In this document: piece after piece, positions 21,280-31,521 of the stretch
Layout of the letters: each line of letters opens with the position of its first letter
Numbering within the stretch: position 1 is the first letter of the stretch
Assembly: GCA_029204225.1 (NCBI GenBank)
Contig: CM055106.1
Location: forward strand, 23,394,801 to 23,458,800
Source of the DNA: Diphasiastrum complanatum
Lineage: Eukaryota; Streptophyta; Lycopodiopsida; Lycopodiales; Lycopodiaceae
Direction: 5' to 3'
DNA length: 64,000 nucleotides
The notes under the pieces: model-generated
The model's database searches: none
What the model was told of the DNA's origin: nothing
Seen by the model: the letters and a program-made list of their open reading frames with translations, nothing else
Made by a program: the position numbers and the translations under genes

Positions 21280-22030
21280 CAGTAGCGTGAATATCGCACT
21301 TGTGCGTGCGGGAGAACTGAACCAAAACTAACTATCAAAATGGCACAAAAGATGGATATGTACGGCAGACAGATACAGAATATCGCACTTGTGCGCGATT
21401 AGGTATAGTTGCAAGCAAATGGACAGCAATGAGCGCGCACAAAAGCGATATGTCACGAATTTTGAGAACGCAAAAGGTAAAAAATTCTTCGGTTTTCGTG
21501 CCATTTATACTAAATTTTTGCACGTGTGGTCAACGGACTTATGACACGTGTCTACTTTCAATTCGACAACATGCGCAGGCACGTGTGAGATGACACCTGC
21601 ACACATGTGCAATGACAACTGAACATGTGTCGCGTGTTCATTCGATTGCTCATAAACACATGTCGCTCTCGTATTCGATCGTACAAATCCCACACGTGTA
21701 ATGTGACAGGGTGACATGTGTCGCTCGTGCATTTGTCCGTACAACTCCCACACATGTGACAGGACGTTATTTCGCACGTGCGAACCCCGATATAAAATCA
21801 CAAACTTCGATGAATTTTTTTCGCTTTTTTTTTTCGCTCCGCATATCGCATTTGTGCACGCCCTTCACAATCGAAATTTCTCCTACTGCCTTCCATGCGC
21901 ACAGGTCCGATACGTCTGCCTACGTGTCATCCCATATAGCACTTGTGCGTCTTTCCTCAAATCTAATCGTTCTCTCTGATATTTGGCTCGCATAGGTCCG
22001 ATATACCGTACATTCTGTCCGTACATAGAG
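21280..22030. promoter_or_regulatory. Divergent spacer between modules 2 and 3, rich in ACGTGT/ACATGT palindromes
   Basis: About ten CACGTG, ACACGTGT, CACATGTG or ACATGTGTCG sites lie in 21520-21785. At least four CGCACTTGTGCG-like palindromes sit on both flanks (near 21293, 21382, 21850 and 21938). GTCCGATAC and GTACAACTCCCACAC words also recur. It lies exactly between two divergently oriented genes, so a shared promoter with repeated sites is plausible. The corresponding spacer of copy C lacks this cluster, so a nested repeat is the alternative. Confidence 0.5.
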
Positions 22031-22109
22031 GTTATCTGCGAGTTCTTTATCATCCCTTCCTTCTCATCCTAACCTTCACGAACAAGTCCGCTATCACATA
22101 CATATATAG

Positions 22110-23185
22110 ATTCGGATGATTATCTTAAATTTGAGAAAGACATATCGGATGCTATAGATACAATTGGTACTCCTTTTTGTTTTAGACTAGATGAACTTGA
22201 TTTTAGTATTAATTTTAGAGTTCTAGATTGTCTGGATCTCAAAGATAGACGAGCTTCTATCAGTGATCTTGTGATAGAGTCCGGGATGACACTCTTGCAA
22301 TTTGACATTGCAAGAGATTCATCAAACGAGTTGCTGGTGCTGAGTAACTTTCTGCTCCAGGCCTTCAAGGAGAATAATGACACATTGTCACGGTGTCTGA
22401 CAAGTGGATTCACACCAGCAACAAAGTCTCTGGTCATTCTTTATCATACCAAGTAGGAAATATTAAGTGCTTCTTAACATTGACATTTTCAATTTAAATA
22501 GTTCTCAGAATTGCCGCTAAAGTACTTTCAATCTTATTTTGTAGTGACCACTGGAGTTTAAACCTGATCTCTATTAAGAGATCTGTAAATAATATTATTA
22601 AATGTTCTTGTGTTAAGATAAATTTGGCGAGAAATACGCATAAGGATGTAGATATATACATTCCATATCTAAGTAGATATATTCCTACAGACGTTTCCCA
22701 TTCCATGGACTGGCAGATCGTCAGCTTGGAGGTAACCTCTGTCTTTCTTAATAACATTTTGAAATCAGTATTCTAATGAAATATTTTCAATCCAATTCAT
22801 TTTGTTTCATAATTGATTTCTTGTGTGCTGAATTATTTTGCAGTCACCCCAGCAAAATGATTCATTCAGCTGTGGGTAGTACACATTGTACAATGCCAAG
22901 TTGTTTTTTGAGTGGTTCATCCTCCAACAAGATGTTGATATTTCTAAGGTAATAAATTCTGTTTATTCTTATTTTGGAATCATGATCAGTTTTCTATTCT
23001 GGTGATGGTATTGGCCATTACTAATACATGAATGTTCTATTTTGCAGTTTACACTTCCTGAGTACACATCAAGCCAAGTGTACAGATTTAGACAAGAAAT
23101 TATCCTGAGTATACTGGCTGGGGCCAGGCTTCAGCCTCCCGTTATTGATGATGGTGCAAAGGATGATGTAGTTGTACTAAATTAA
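22110..23185 (+). pseudogene. Ulp1/C48-type cysteine peptidase gene of copy B (module 3)
   Basis: The exon at about 22110-22453 (DYLKFEKDISDAIDTIG, MTLLQFDIARDSSNELL) is followed by an exon ending at 22731. That exon carries SDHWSLNLISI (the catalytic His-Trp context of Ulp1 peptidases) and DWQIVSLE. Exon 22844-22948 begins SPQQNDSFSCG, matching the Q-x(5-6)-C-G context of the catalytic cysteine (codon 22871). The final exon is 23048-23185, ending VVVLN. A TGG-to-TAG-type stop follows Cys-Gly at 22877, and the Asp between His and Gln cannot be placed, so this copy is probably dead. Ulp1-like domains remove SUMO or similar tags and are carried by several plant DNA transposons. Confidence 0.65.
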
Positions 23186-23380
23186 GATCAGAAAAAATAT
23201 AGATAGCATAGAACAAAAATACATGTATAGACTTCATAGAAAAATATACATTGATATATCAAATGCTGCTCCAGTTTATGAATTTGGGAGCACAAAATAC
23301 ATGTACAGATGCCCAACTTGGGCTTTCATTTATTGAATGAAAGGGTGTATACACAGATTTTTACTAAAGGTTATTTGAAA

Positions 23381-24799
23381 CTATTGTTCTCCCACAATGG
23401 TGATTGTTGTAGGTAGATCTTTGCAGCACGTTATCAGCTCCTGTCTTTTTCGCATCTGTGACATGGCAAATATTAGTGAATGTGCAATTGTAAATGATGA
23501 CATTTTTTATTATTTTGTTCTATTTTGAAATGGCAATAAACATAAAGTACTTACGAGTCTTCCGTTGATGATAAATCTGAAATATGTTGGTAGATTGGTT
23601 TGTAATAGCATGAGCTCTGTTCTAATAAAATCAAGCTTCCAATGCTCTTCCACCTCAACCATAGTCAAATATTCCTCATTGTAGATAATGCTTATCTCCA
23701 TTCGGTTTGTGTGACCATTTAGTTCAAAGTCTTGATCCAGTGGTAGCCATGTACCTTCAATTTTCTTGTATCTCTGGTAGCTAATTGTGAGACTGAGCAT
23801 TTGCTTTTCGATATGATAACGAAAGATCATTGAGGACTTTTTAATCCTGCATTCTATGTCATTTTTTGTTTTACTATCCCAGCGTTGATCCATGAGATCT
23901 GACAAAGTCTCATCTAATAAATCCTTGCAAACAAATAAAGTTGGTGTCCTACGGACACTAGCACTCGAGAAAAAATCAACAAATGTATGCAATGAGATAA
24001 ACCAACTTAGGTGAACAATTTTCGAGCCTATGCTTATCTTCATAGCATTTTTAATATCAATGAGTAGCTTGCATCTCAAGGATTCAGAAACAATGCTGTC
24101 AGGAGTAGGCCACTCATCACTTTGAAAACTAGGCAATGGAATTGCTTCAAGCTTGCCAAAACCTCCATCGGTTTGTGGCATATATAAAGATTCATAAAAA
24201 TAGATACCACAATCTACAAGTTCCTTTGGACTTCTTCCTCTATATTGTAGCTTTCCAACATCAGAGTGAATCGTCTAATATTCCTGCAAGTAATTGTGCG
24301 GGCTCCCATTCACTTATGCATGATGGATATAAATCTGAAAGAAAAAAACAATGTTGAAGCATTTAAATCATAATCTGAAGAGCATCAATAAAGGAAATCA
24401 CCTATGATTGCTGTAGAGTGCATATGTTTTGATATACTTACAATTACATTTTTGATGATCATGAGGATTGATATCATGTACTTTGATTTCTGAATGCATA
24501 TATACATGTTGCACTAAGACTTCTGATATCGATTGACCTCCCGGGGTAGTCTTAAACTCCAAAAGTTTTGCTAGTGGGCCTTCGTCACCATGGTTTATCA
24601 GTCCTACGTTGACTAATGGCAACTTAGCTTTCCTTTTCTTTTTCCTTTGTAAAAATTGTTTAATCTCTTTCTTGTAGTATTGATTATCCTCTAATAATAC
24701 CAATTGACTATATAAATAGCTATCCGCATCATCAAATGATGACCCTTTGAAGAAGTCATATCTAATTTTGGTAGATGTAGGTGGCACTGGATTTGCCAT
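23381..24799 (-). pseudogene. Leftward gene of copy B (module 4), unknown function
   Basis: Spliced minus-strand gene. The upstream exon (about 24440-24799) has DYFFKG-like and acidic segments (SYLYSQLVLLEDNQYYKKE, FLQRKKKRKAKL). A middle exon runs from an acceptor at 24336 to a donor at about 23554 and holds SDEWPTPDSIVSESLRCK, VHLSWFISLHTFVDFF, RTPTLFVCKDLLDETL and LPLDQDFELNGHTNRMEI. The last exon encodes RQELITCCKDL and stops at 23381. Copy C preserves the middle and last exons with the same splice positions. One frameshift lies near 24260. No known domain recognised. The upstream exon may include gypsy gag sequence, since the right end of the transposon is not fixed. Confidence 0.55.
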
Positions 24800-25196
24800 A
24801 TTATCAGGTGGTGGTTTACTGGCGGATCAGGTGGATCAAATGACTCGGAACTATGTTCAAATAGTGTAGATGTAGATTCCGAAGATGGTTCGCGCTCTTG
24901 TTCAAATTCTGGCTCTGATGGTGGATCAGGGTCTTGTTCAGACTCGGATTCAAACTATGTTCAGAAGATGAAGATTCAGATGGATTTGGTGAATTAGTGA
25001 GCTCTCGCTCAAATGTGTTGACAAGTGTTATAGAAGTGTTGTAAAGATTATCAAATGCTTGAGGACTTAATCTAACTCTTACTGGTGAATTTCATAGATT
25101 CTGGAAGTACAAATCGCATGTCTTTCTATAAGCTTCTAATCGTTGTGCTCGTTCTAAACATTTTTGCTCAATAGTTTTGCATGGCTGATCTCTTGG
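24800..25196 (-). pseudogene. Gypsy gag N-terminal remnant
   Basis: Begins MPRDQPCKTIEQKC at 25196, shortly after a tRNA-Asp primer site. A stop follows after about 35 codons, then RVRLSPQAFDNLYN and an acidic, Ser/Glu/Pro-rich stretch that ends in PPDPP and PPPDNMANPVPP (after a shift near 24820). Position directly after the PBS and composition fit a Ty3/gypsy Gag. It is the upstream half of the element whose protease and RT lie at 16330-17624. Confidence 0.5.
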
Positions 25197-25266
25197 CATA
25201 CATTACATGAATAAGATTCAGGAGACTTAGTACACTTAAAAATTATGAAAAGACGGAGATTTGTCT

Positions 25267-25283
25267 CCCCGGCAACGGCACCA
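25267..25283 (-). other. Primer binding site, tRNA-Asp type
   Basis: In the minus direction TGGTGCCGTTGCCGGGGA is the complement of the plant tRNA-Asp 3' end, with one T for C. It lies 5 nt after the LTR end (CTACCACA, 25289). This PBS is characteristic of several plant gypsy lineages. Confidence 0.85.
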
Positions 25284-25288
25284 AGTTA

Positions 25289-26200
25289 TGTGGTAGCTTG
25301 GTTGTTATAGATTTCCACAACATCCATAACTTATGTAGTATAACAGGTTTTATCGTTCCCCAAGAGAGAGATAAATCTCCTATTTCAGATGATAAGTGTA
25401 CAAAGGTGATGGATAGATGGTGAATGTAATATTCAAAATAGAATACTCCAATGACATATTTGGTTATCCAAAGATATTGAGTAAATTGGCATCAAGAAAC
25501 ACCAAGATGAAATGATTTGGTCAAGGTCTGAAGGAATAGAAGGGTATTTTATCTTCCAGGCTCTTAGGATAACAATAAGCAAATTAATCTGATAGCGACT
25601 AGCAAAAAGATCCCTCACAACAGAATCTATTTGGCTTTTGATTCCTCTTAACAAGCACAAGGAATTAGTTCTTATCGCGAAAAGCACATAGAGCAAAACG
25701 TCAATTAAGTTCTTTATCTGAACACATAGCTCATTTAGAATTAAAGGAAGTTCTATTTAGAGTTATGCTTTAGGCTTCGGCTGATTGCCTGCACACATTA
25801 ATTAGAATTGTTGCTCCCGGATGTCGCTTGTAAATCCACGTTAGAAAATCTGGAATTCAGTATAAAGCAAAGAGTGAATGTTGCAGACAGATGCCTATCA
25901 AAATTAGTTATAGAATAACTCAGAGTATGTATTCACTCAATTGATAAGAAGAGCAACTGTAACAGATAATAGAGGAAAGGAATGCACAAGCTTATAGAAT
26001 CTGGCTCTCTTCTCTCTATTGATAGCTGGATCTCTGTGAAATTTTTTCTTAGGTCCTCTAGAGCTTGAGAGAACTCAATTTTAAATCCACAAGGTGGATT
26101 GAGCCTCCCAAAACCCACCTTAAGGATAGGGCCCTTGACTAGTTGACAATGGGTCAAGAGTCACACAAAATGCTTGGACCCTACCCTTTATCTTGACCCT
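25289..26200 (-). mobile_element. Gypsy 5' LTR (minus strand)
   Basis: The LTR end nearest the PBS is exact (25289, reading CA in the minus direction). The far end is estimated; no second LTR was found for comparison because the downstream half of the element is truncated near 16330. The stretch has no coding content. Confidence 0.6.
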
Positions 26201-29154
26201 GCTAATAAAGTCCCACCTTGAATGAACATAAACAATTCCTAAAATGCAAAATGTGTGAAATAGGCCTTTAAATTCTTAAAAATTGAAGATGGCTCCTTAT
26301 ACACTTAGATCATGGATCAAGATTTGCCATCTTATTTCAATGTTGAACCATTATTTTTTGTGCTCTTGCTTATTAACTATTGTTTTATCCCTTAAGCTGA
26401 CTTGTGCTTCAATTAGTGATGATTCTAATTGGCAAAGATTTCCCAAATGGACAGCCAATAACCCATAGTCTGCTTCACCCTTCTACTAACAAAGTTGCCC
26501 TCCTATTTTCTCGGCCTCCCCTTCAACAAACTATATCATATTGTAGTTCAAGGTATTCGTTAATGGAGACACTAATGGGTGTGAGATGGGACAACACCTC
26601 AATTATAGCAAACATAAGTAGATAATTACAGGTTGTGGGCAGCAAGCATGTCAGTTAGTTAATAAGTTAGCACTAACATAACTAGTAGCTAACTAACCTC
26701 TAAGTGGGATAGGCCCCTAAGCGCTATATCTCAATGCATGCATGCTATTTGATTGTCTTCATTAACATCCACAGATAGGTGTAATAGACTAACATTCTCG
26801 TAGTCACAGGGACGAGGGAGTTTAATTATAATTAGTTTTCTTTTTTTTTTTGTGGTGTTGTGCTCAAGCTTCAATCTCCGACCCCACAACCCCCTTTTGA
26901 TTGTGTTGTACTACATAGACGAACTTGGGAATGTGGGCTTTATTTTCCACTCCAACTGTTTGCACTGGTAGATTCAACTTGGCCTTTTGCTAGGTCATGC
27001 ACTTGCAACATGTCAGGTGCCCATCCAACAAACCAACTGGAGAGAGAGACTCTCATTGACACTACCTCACTTAACCTAGGCCATTGGATTGGGATCTAGC
27101 AATTAAAGCATGTGCTTACTCATCCCTGCGCATAAACTTGTCAACAATATAACGAGGCTTCCCTTGACGACTACAACATATACTTCTATTGTGTTTAAAT
27201 TTGATTCTCTTAGCAAACTTACTACGACCACTACAACAACATACACTTTTATTAGCTCTAAATTATATTACTCAAAACTTCCCTTGACCCTATACTCATA
27301 TTGACTTTAATATTTGACTTTCTTAATTATTGCCTTTAGGTTTGACTTTTTTAATTCTTGCCTTTAGATTTGACTTTCTTAATTCTTGACTTTAGATTTG
27401 ACTTTCTTTCTTCCACTTGCCACTACAACACATACTCTTCTTCTTGCCTTTACATGGTTCTTCTTGACAAGATTGAGACCACTTCAACACATACTCTTCT
27501 CAACTCTTACCTTTCCTCCAAATCTTGTTGTCAACTTTGAAAAGGCAAGGTATGATAAAATTTATATGCTACTAGTAAGGAGGGTGATGGCTACTAGTCT
27601 TTGTGAATCTTGTGTAAGCCATATGAGGTAAGGCCTATAGGAAACTAGACCAGGTGATGGAAGTGAGTCTTCATGAAGCATATGTAAGTCATATGAGGTG
27701 AGGCATTTAGTGAGCTAGGTTTTAAGTAGTCACCCGCCTTAGCTATATCTAAATAGTTGGAACTGGAGAAGTGAGATCTAGAGACTATTGAGTCCGAATA
27801 GGTAATTGTAGAAGATTATATGAAAAGTATATCAACGTATATGCAACTCGTATACATGACAATGAAAATCCAAGATGACATCTAGACTATGCAACCTTTC
27901 CCCCAAGTCATAGTTGGGCGTTGGGCACTAATAAGCATGAAAATATGATCTATAGGGTTTCACGTGTCATGTCTCTATTGGTGAGAGCCCATTAGAGCCT
28001 CTTGCTAAGACCAATGATTGCCTACCACCACGTTTGTTGCATGGAGAGAAAAAGCCCTAGTCCCAAGAAGAAGTAATTTATTTATAATATGTGGTGGATC
28101 AACGAGACTAGATGATTATATGGATACTTTTTTTTGTGACGCGATGGAGTGGCGATCCTGAAGAGATGGCAGATGCTGAGGAAGAGGAGGAGCAGCAGCG
28201 ATGGCCGACAGCAAAGCATGACATCAGCTGCTCAGGAATTCAGCGTGTTTATTCGTTTTTTTCTTCACTTCTTTTGATCATGTCAAGTATTGATTATGTC
28301 AAGTATCAACAATATGTCTTCTGAATTCTTCACCTTCCCAGAATTCTCATTTAGTGTTTAGATTGAGATTAGTCTAATATGTAGTGATTGAAATGCTCAG
28401 ATTCAAGTATACTGTACTGGGTTTTGTTGCAATTTCCAGATAGCGTCTGTTTAATCTCCTGTGAGCTTCCAGCAGCGAGATATTATTTAGTTATTTAAGT
28501 TTTATCGTGTGACTTTTTCAAGTACCTGGTGAAGGAGAGGTTAGTCTCAAGAGCTTTGAGGAACACATGGTGGGTCTGGAGAATTAGCGACTATGGTTTT
28601 GCCATGTGAAGAATGAAGAATTGGTCGCAGGTTCTCTGAAAATGTCTTCATTCAAAAACTAGATCTATGTGTTTGATGTTTGAACAATTTCATGCATATT
28701 GACTTATTGAAGCTATACTGCCCCACTTCACATGTATCTTCTTGCCTTTTCTTCTGGATTTGGCTCCTTTGAAATCAATGCTATAGTTTTATTAAAGCAT
28801 TATCTATGTCGTTAGTGTTTTGAACAAATCCACGGCGATACACATTGACTAATTACAGAAGCTATTCTGCATCACTGGATTATATCATCCAGTTTTCTCT
28901 TTCAGTCTTCTAATGTCCTATACTTGGATCGTTAGAAGTCAGCCTTTTGATATATAAAAGCATTCCGTCCATGTAATTGTGCATTGATATCCTGGAGCTA
29001 TGGGCATCATGAGTTTCACAAATTATCGTCTAGTTTTCCATCTGTAGTACTCCTCATCACTTTGAGGTAAACTTTCTCTCAATTTATTTTATCTTCATCC
29101 AATTATTAAGGCAAAGCTTCATATCATTCCATTTAATTTAAGGACTGTGGCACC
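26201..29154. other. Gene-poor DNA upstream of the hydrolase gene
   Basis: No convincing gene seen. A frame at 28166-28324 (start MADAEEEEEQQRW) could be a leader exon of the hydrolase gene or chance. The stretch from there to 29154 is T-rich and intron-like. Confidence 0.35.
27313..27409. repeat. 28-bp minisatellite, 3.4 units
   Basis: Units of TTTGACTTTCTTAATTNTTG plus NCTTTAGN start at 27313, 27341, 27369 and 27397, with one or two differences between units. Confidence 0.9.
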
Positions 29155-31521
29155 ATGACAGTAGAATTCGTTACCGTGGATAGCGATGAAGAAGTATCGC
29201 TTAAGGTGAGAGTGTTTAGACCTGATGGAATAGAGACACAAGACATTGCCATAGTTCTCGTACATCAGTACACGTTTGTGGGGGGAAATCAAGGCCTTTT
29301 GAAGGGCCTGGCGCACGAGCTAGCTTCTAAGGGCTATGTTTGTGTGACGTTTGACATGCGCGGGGCAGGAAGGTCCACTGGAAGGCCATCCTTATCGGGG
29401 ACAGAGGAGGTGCAGGACGTCGTTACAGTTTGTCGATGGGCAGCGGCTCACCTTCCCGCTCCAAGAATCCTTGTTTCCGGAATCTCTGTAGGTGAGAGCA
29501 TTTTAAAGCTCTCGGCTTTACATCGCACAGTGTCATTTACAGGCAGCTCATTTAGTTCAAAGTTTGTTGTATCTTCTGCATGTGCTGTAATGTTTTATCC
29601 TTCGTAGTCCCCCACAGTAGCCCCATGATCCTTGAATAAAAGTGTTCTTGTAGCAGTAAAGACCCAGACTTGAACAATGAATGGCCAGCATGCGCGCATA
29701 CGGGACAGGTAGGATCCCACAGGCTCCAAAGCTGGTCAGGCCTTCTATGTGATTGTGTGTAGATTCACGCATGTGATTATACATACACTTACAGCGTAAT
29801 AGTAGTGATGTAAGTGAATATACTTTCACAAAAACAAATTTTCTTAAGAATTTACAATTTTTCCTGAACCAAAAACAAACTACCCTGTGATCCAAGCTTT
29901 TCAAGCAGCTTGAACAAGAGCAATATCTATCATCCAGCAGGGATTAATGTAGATCATTGTATGTAGTTGGCCGAAACTAACCTATATGAGATAGATATTC
30001 AGCATATGCTCCGTGAGGAGGACAATTTGGGGACCGGTATAGCTCTCCACATTGGTAATAATCATGAAAGTCCTAAAGATTCTAATTCTAGAGGGCCACA
30101 TCTTTGGTGGTAATGCGGACGTTAACCATCAATTTGCCTTCTTTCCAGGTCATGTTTGTCCTATAGGTTAGTAGACAATGGAGAAAAACAAGCAAGTCTA
30201 TTCATTGCATTGGAGCTCGGTGATCTATCGTTGTTTAAGCTTTATAAGGAGTTAGTACTTCAACATTGGTACTACATTTCTTCTGAAATTGGAGTTTTCC
30301 AATTGGCTTCTTATTACTTGGTTGAAATAATAACGAGTGCTTCTCACTTGTCTGCTGACTTCTGTCCTTGTCCATTTTTCTATTTCGTGCTTTTGTCTTC
30401 TAGCTTGTGTATTGTTGTTAGGTGCAAAGTATATTTGGTGTCCTAGGAGGCCCAGCAAGGTAGTTCATTATTGATTAATCTTGAGATCTTGATTGAAGAT
30501 TGGTTATGAATTCACAATATTATGTTTCATTCTGCTTTAGTATGAATAATTCTTGTGAAAGCTTCCTTAAGTGACCAAAATATGACATTTTAAGCTACGG
30601 TCCCACGGTGCATCTTACTCTGGGTTTTGAGTGCTTGGGAAAAGGTCTCTCAACGTTCTTTCATCTATAAGCTGTAGTCACTTTCCTTTCAGTTTCTACT
30701 TCAATCAGTGTCTCGGACGAAGGCCCAGTCGACATTTCTTCCTGACACATGTATAATATATCTAGTTGAGCTTGGATCTTCTTCGTCCATACATACTGTT
30801 GGAAAGCTCCAGGCATAGAAAATTTGTCTTTCGTCATTTAAAAGGTTGGTTGGAGAGATAGGACCAGATTTTTTCATGCTTTAATTACCAAACCTGAGCT
30901 TAAGTGTCGTTGCTGTTTGTTCTCATTTTTACCGTCTTCCTCTCACCATCGCTTGGCTTTGCTTGGGATCAAGATGCGAGTTCCTATTTCGATAATTGAG
31001 CTGTTAAACTGCTAAAGAGTTGGGAAGTGCTGCAGAAAATGGTTTGGATTTGATTTCCGCCATTGGTATTTGATTTTTAAGAAGTATATGGTTTATGGTT
31101 TGATAGTCGCAGTCTAAGCCTTATCGTGGATTAAATAAGTTTTGATCAGTTTGTTCCTTTGCTCCAAATTATGAACACTCTGTGGGTGCTTTCAGGCGCA
31201 ACCATATCAGGTGCTGCAATAGATCAAGTTGACCAGGTTATTGGCTACGTTGGTCTCGGTTATCCTTTTGGTTGGTTGGGATGGCTGTTCTTTCGTCATC
31301 ATCAGGAGCCTCTTCTTAAGTCAGACAAGCCCAAACTATTTATTATGGGCGCAAGAGATGGACTTACAAGCGTGAGGCAGCTCAAAAATGCTTTAAGGTT
31401 TGCAGCAGGACGAATAAGAACATATCTGGTTCCTAATGTTGGCCATTTTCAGATGGAACGTCCTTATTATGATGCAACTTTGGCTGATCAAATAGCAGAA
31501 TTTGCCTCTACTCTGGAGTGA
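29155..31521 (+). CDS. Alpha/beta hydrolase, two exons
   Basis: Exon 1 29155-29491, exon 2 31196-31521. The intron has a GT at 29492 and ends TTTCAG at 31195. The spliced frame gives 220 residues. HQYTFVGGNQG (37-47) fits the oxyanion-hole loop and FDMRGAGRS (66-74) the conserved strand after it. GISVG (109-113) is the nucleophile elbow with S111; its last glycine codon is split by the intron. GARDGLTS (164-171) gives D167 and VGHFQME (194-200) gives H196, so the triad is complete. Proportions match the short cytosolic plant hydrolases related to the KANL3/Tex30-like group. The substrate is unknown. There is no signal peptide or membrane segment. It appears intact. Confidence 0.88.
29492..31195 (+). 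other. Intron of the hydrolase gene, 1704 bp
   Basis: GTGAGAG donor and TTTCAG acceptor, joining with phase 1. The interior is AT-rich; no nested transposon recognised. The frame continuing from exon 1 to 29607 is read-through. Confidence 0.85.

Larger units (their letters stand above)
17625..24800 (+). mobile_element. Multi-gene DNA transposon, copy B
   Basis: A segment of about 7.2 kb that shares its left end with copy A and four gene modules with copy C. In order: a rightward transposase-like gene (18120-19650), a leftward gene with CPYCNKKCRLVEYQ (19769-21277), a rightward gene with a Ulp1-type core (22110-23185), and a leftward unknown gene (23381-24799). Introns have GT-AG borders. Flanking DNA on both sides belongs to one minus-strand gypsy element, which marks the segment as an insertion. 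The left end begins CATTAGAGGAGTTCTCAATA. A weak inverted match (ATTAGAGGA) ends near 24700, but terminal repeats and target duplication are not established; the right end is approximate. The transposase has an internal deletion, so the copy is probably non-autonomous. Confidence 0.7.

Noticed and set aside
24680-24705. Right terminal repeat of transposon copy B (CCTCTAAT against ATTAGAGGA)
   Set aside because: Nine matching bases are weak, no target duplication pairs with the left flank, and the module 4 frame reads through the site.
25262-25285. tRNA-Asp gene
   Set aside because: Only the last 18 bases of the tRNA are matched and the rest of the cloverleaf is missing; an LTR end 5 nt away makes it a primer binding site.
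28112-28324. Small acidic protein gene upstream of the hydrolase
   Set aside because: One 70-codon frame without family features; it could be part of a leader exon, but no splice evidence ties it to the hydrolase gene.
29492-29607. C-terminal extension of hydrolase exon 1
   Set aside because: Read-through of the intron; splicing at 29492/31195 restores a complete catalytic triad and a normal-length protein.
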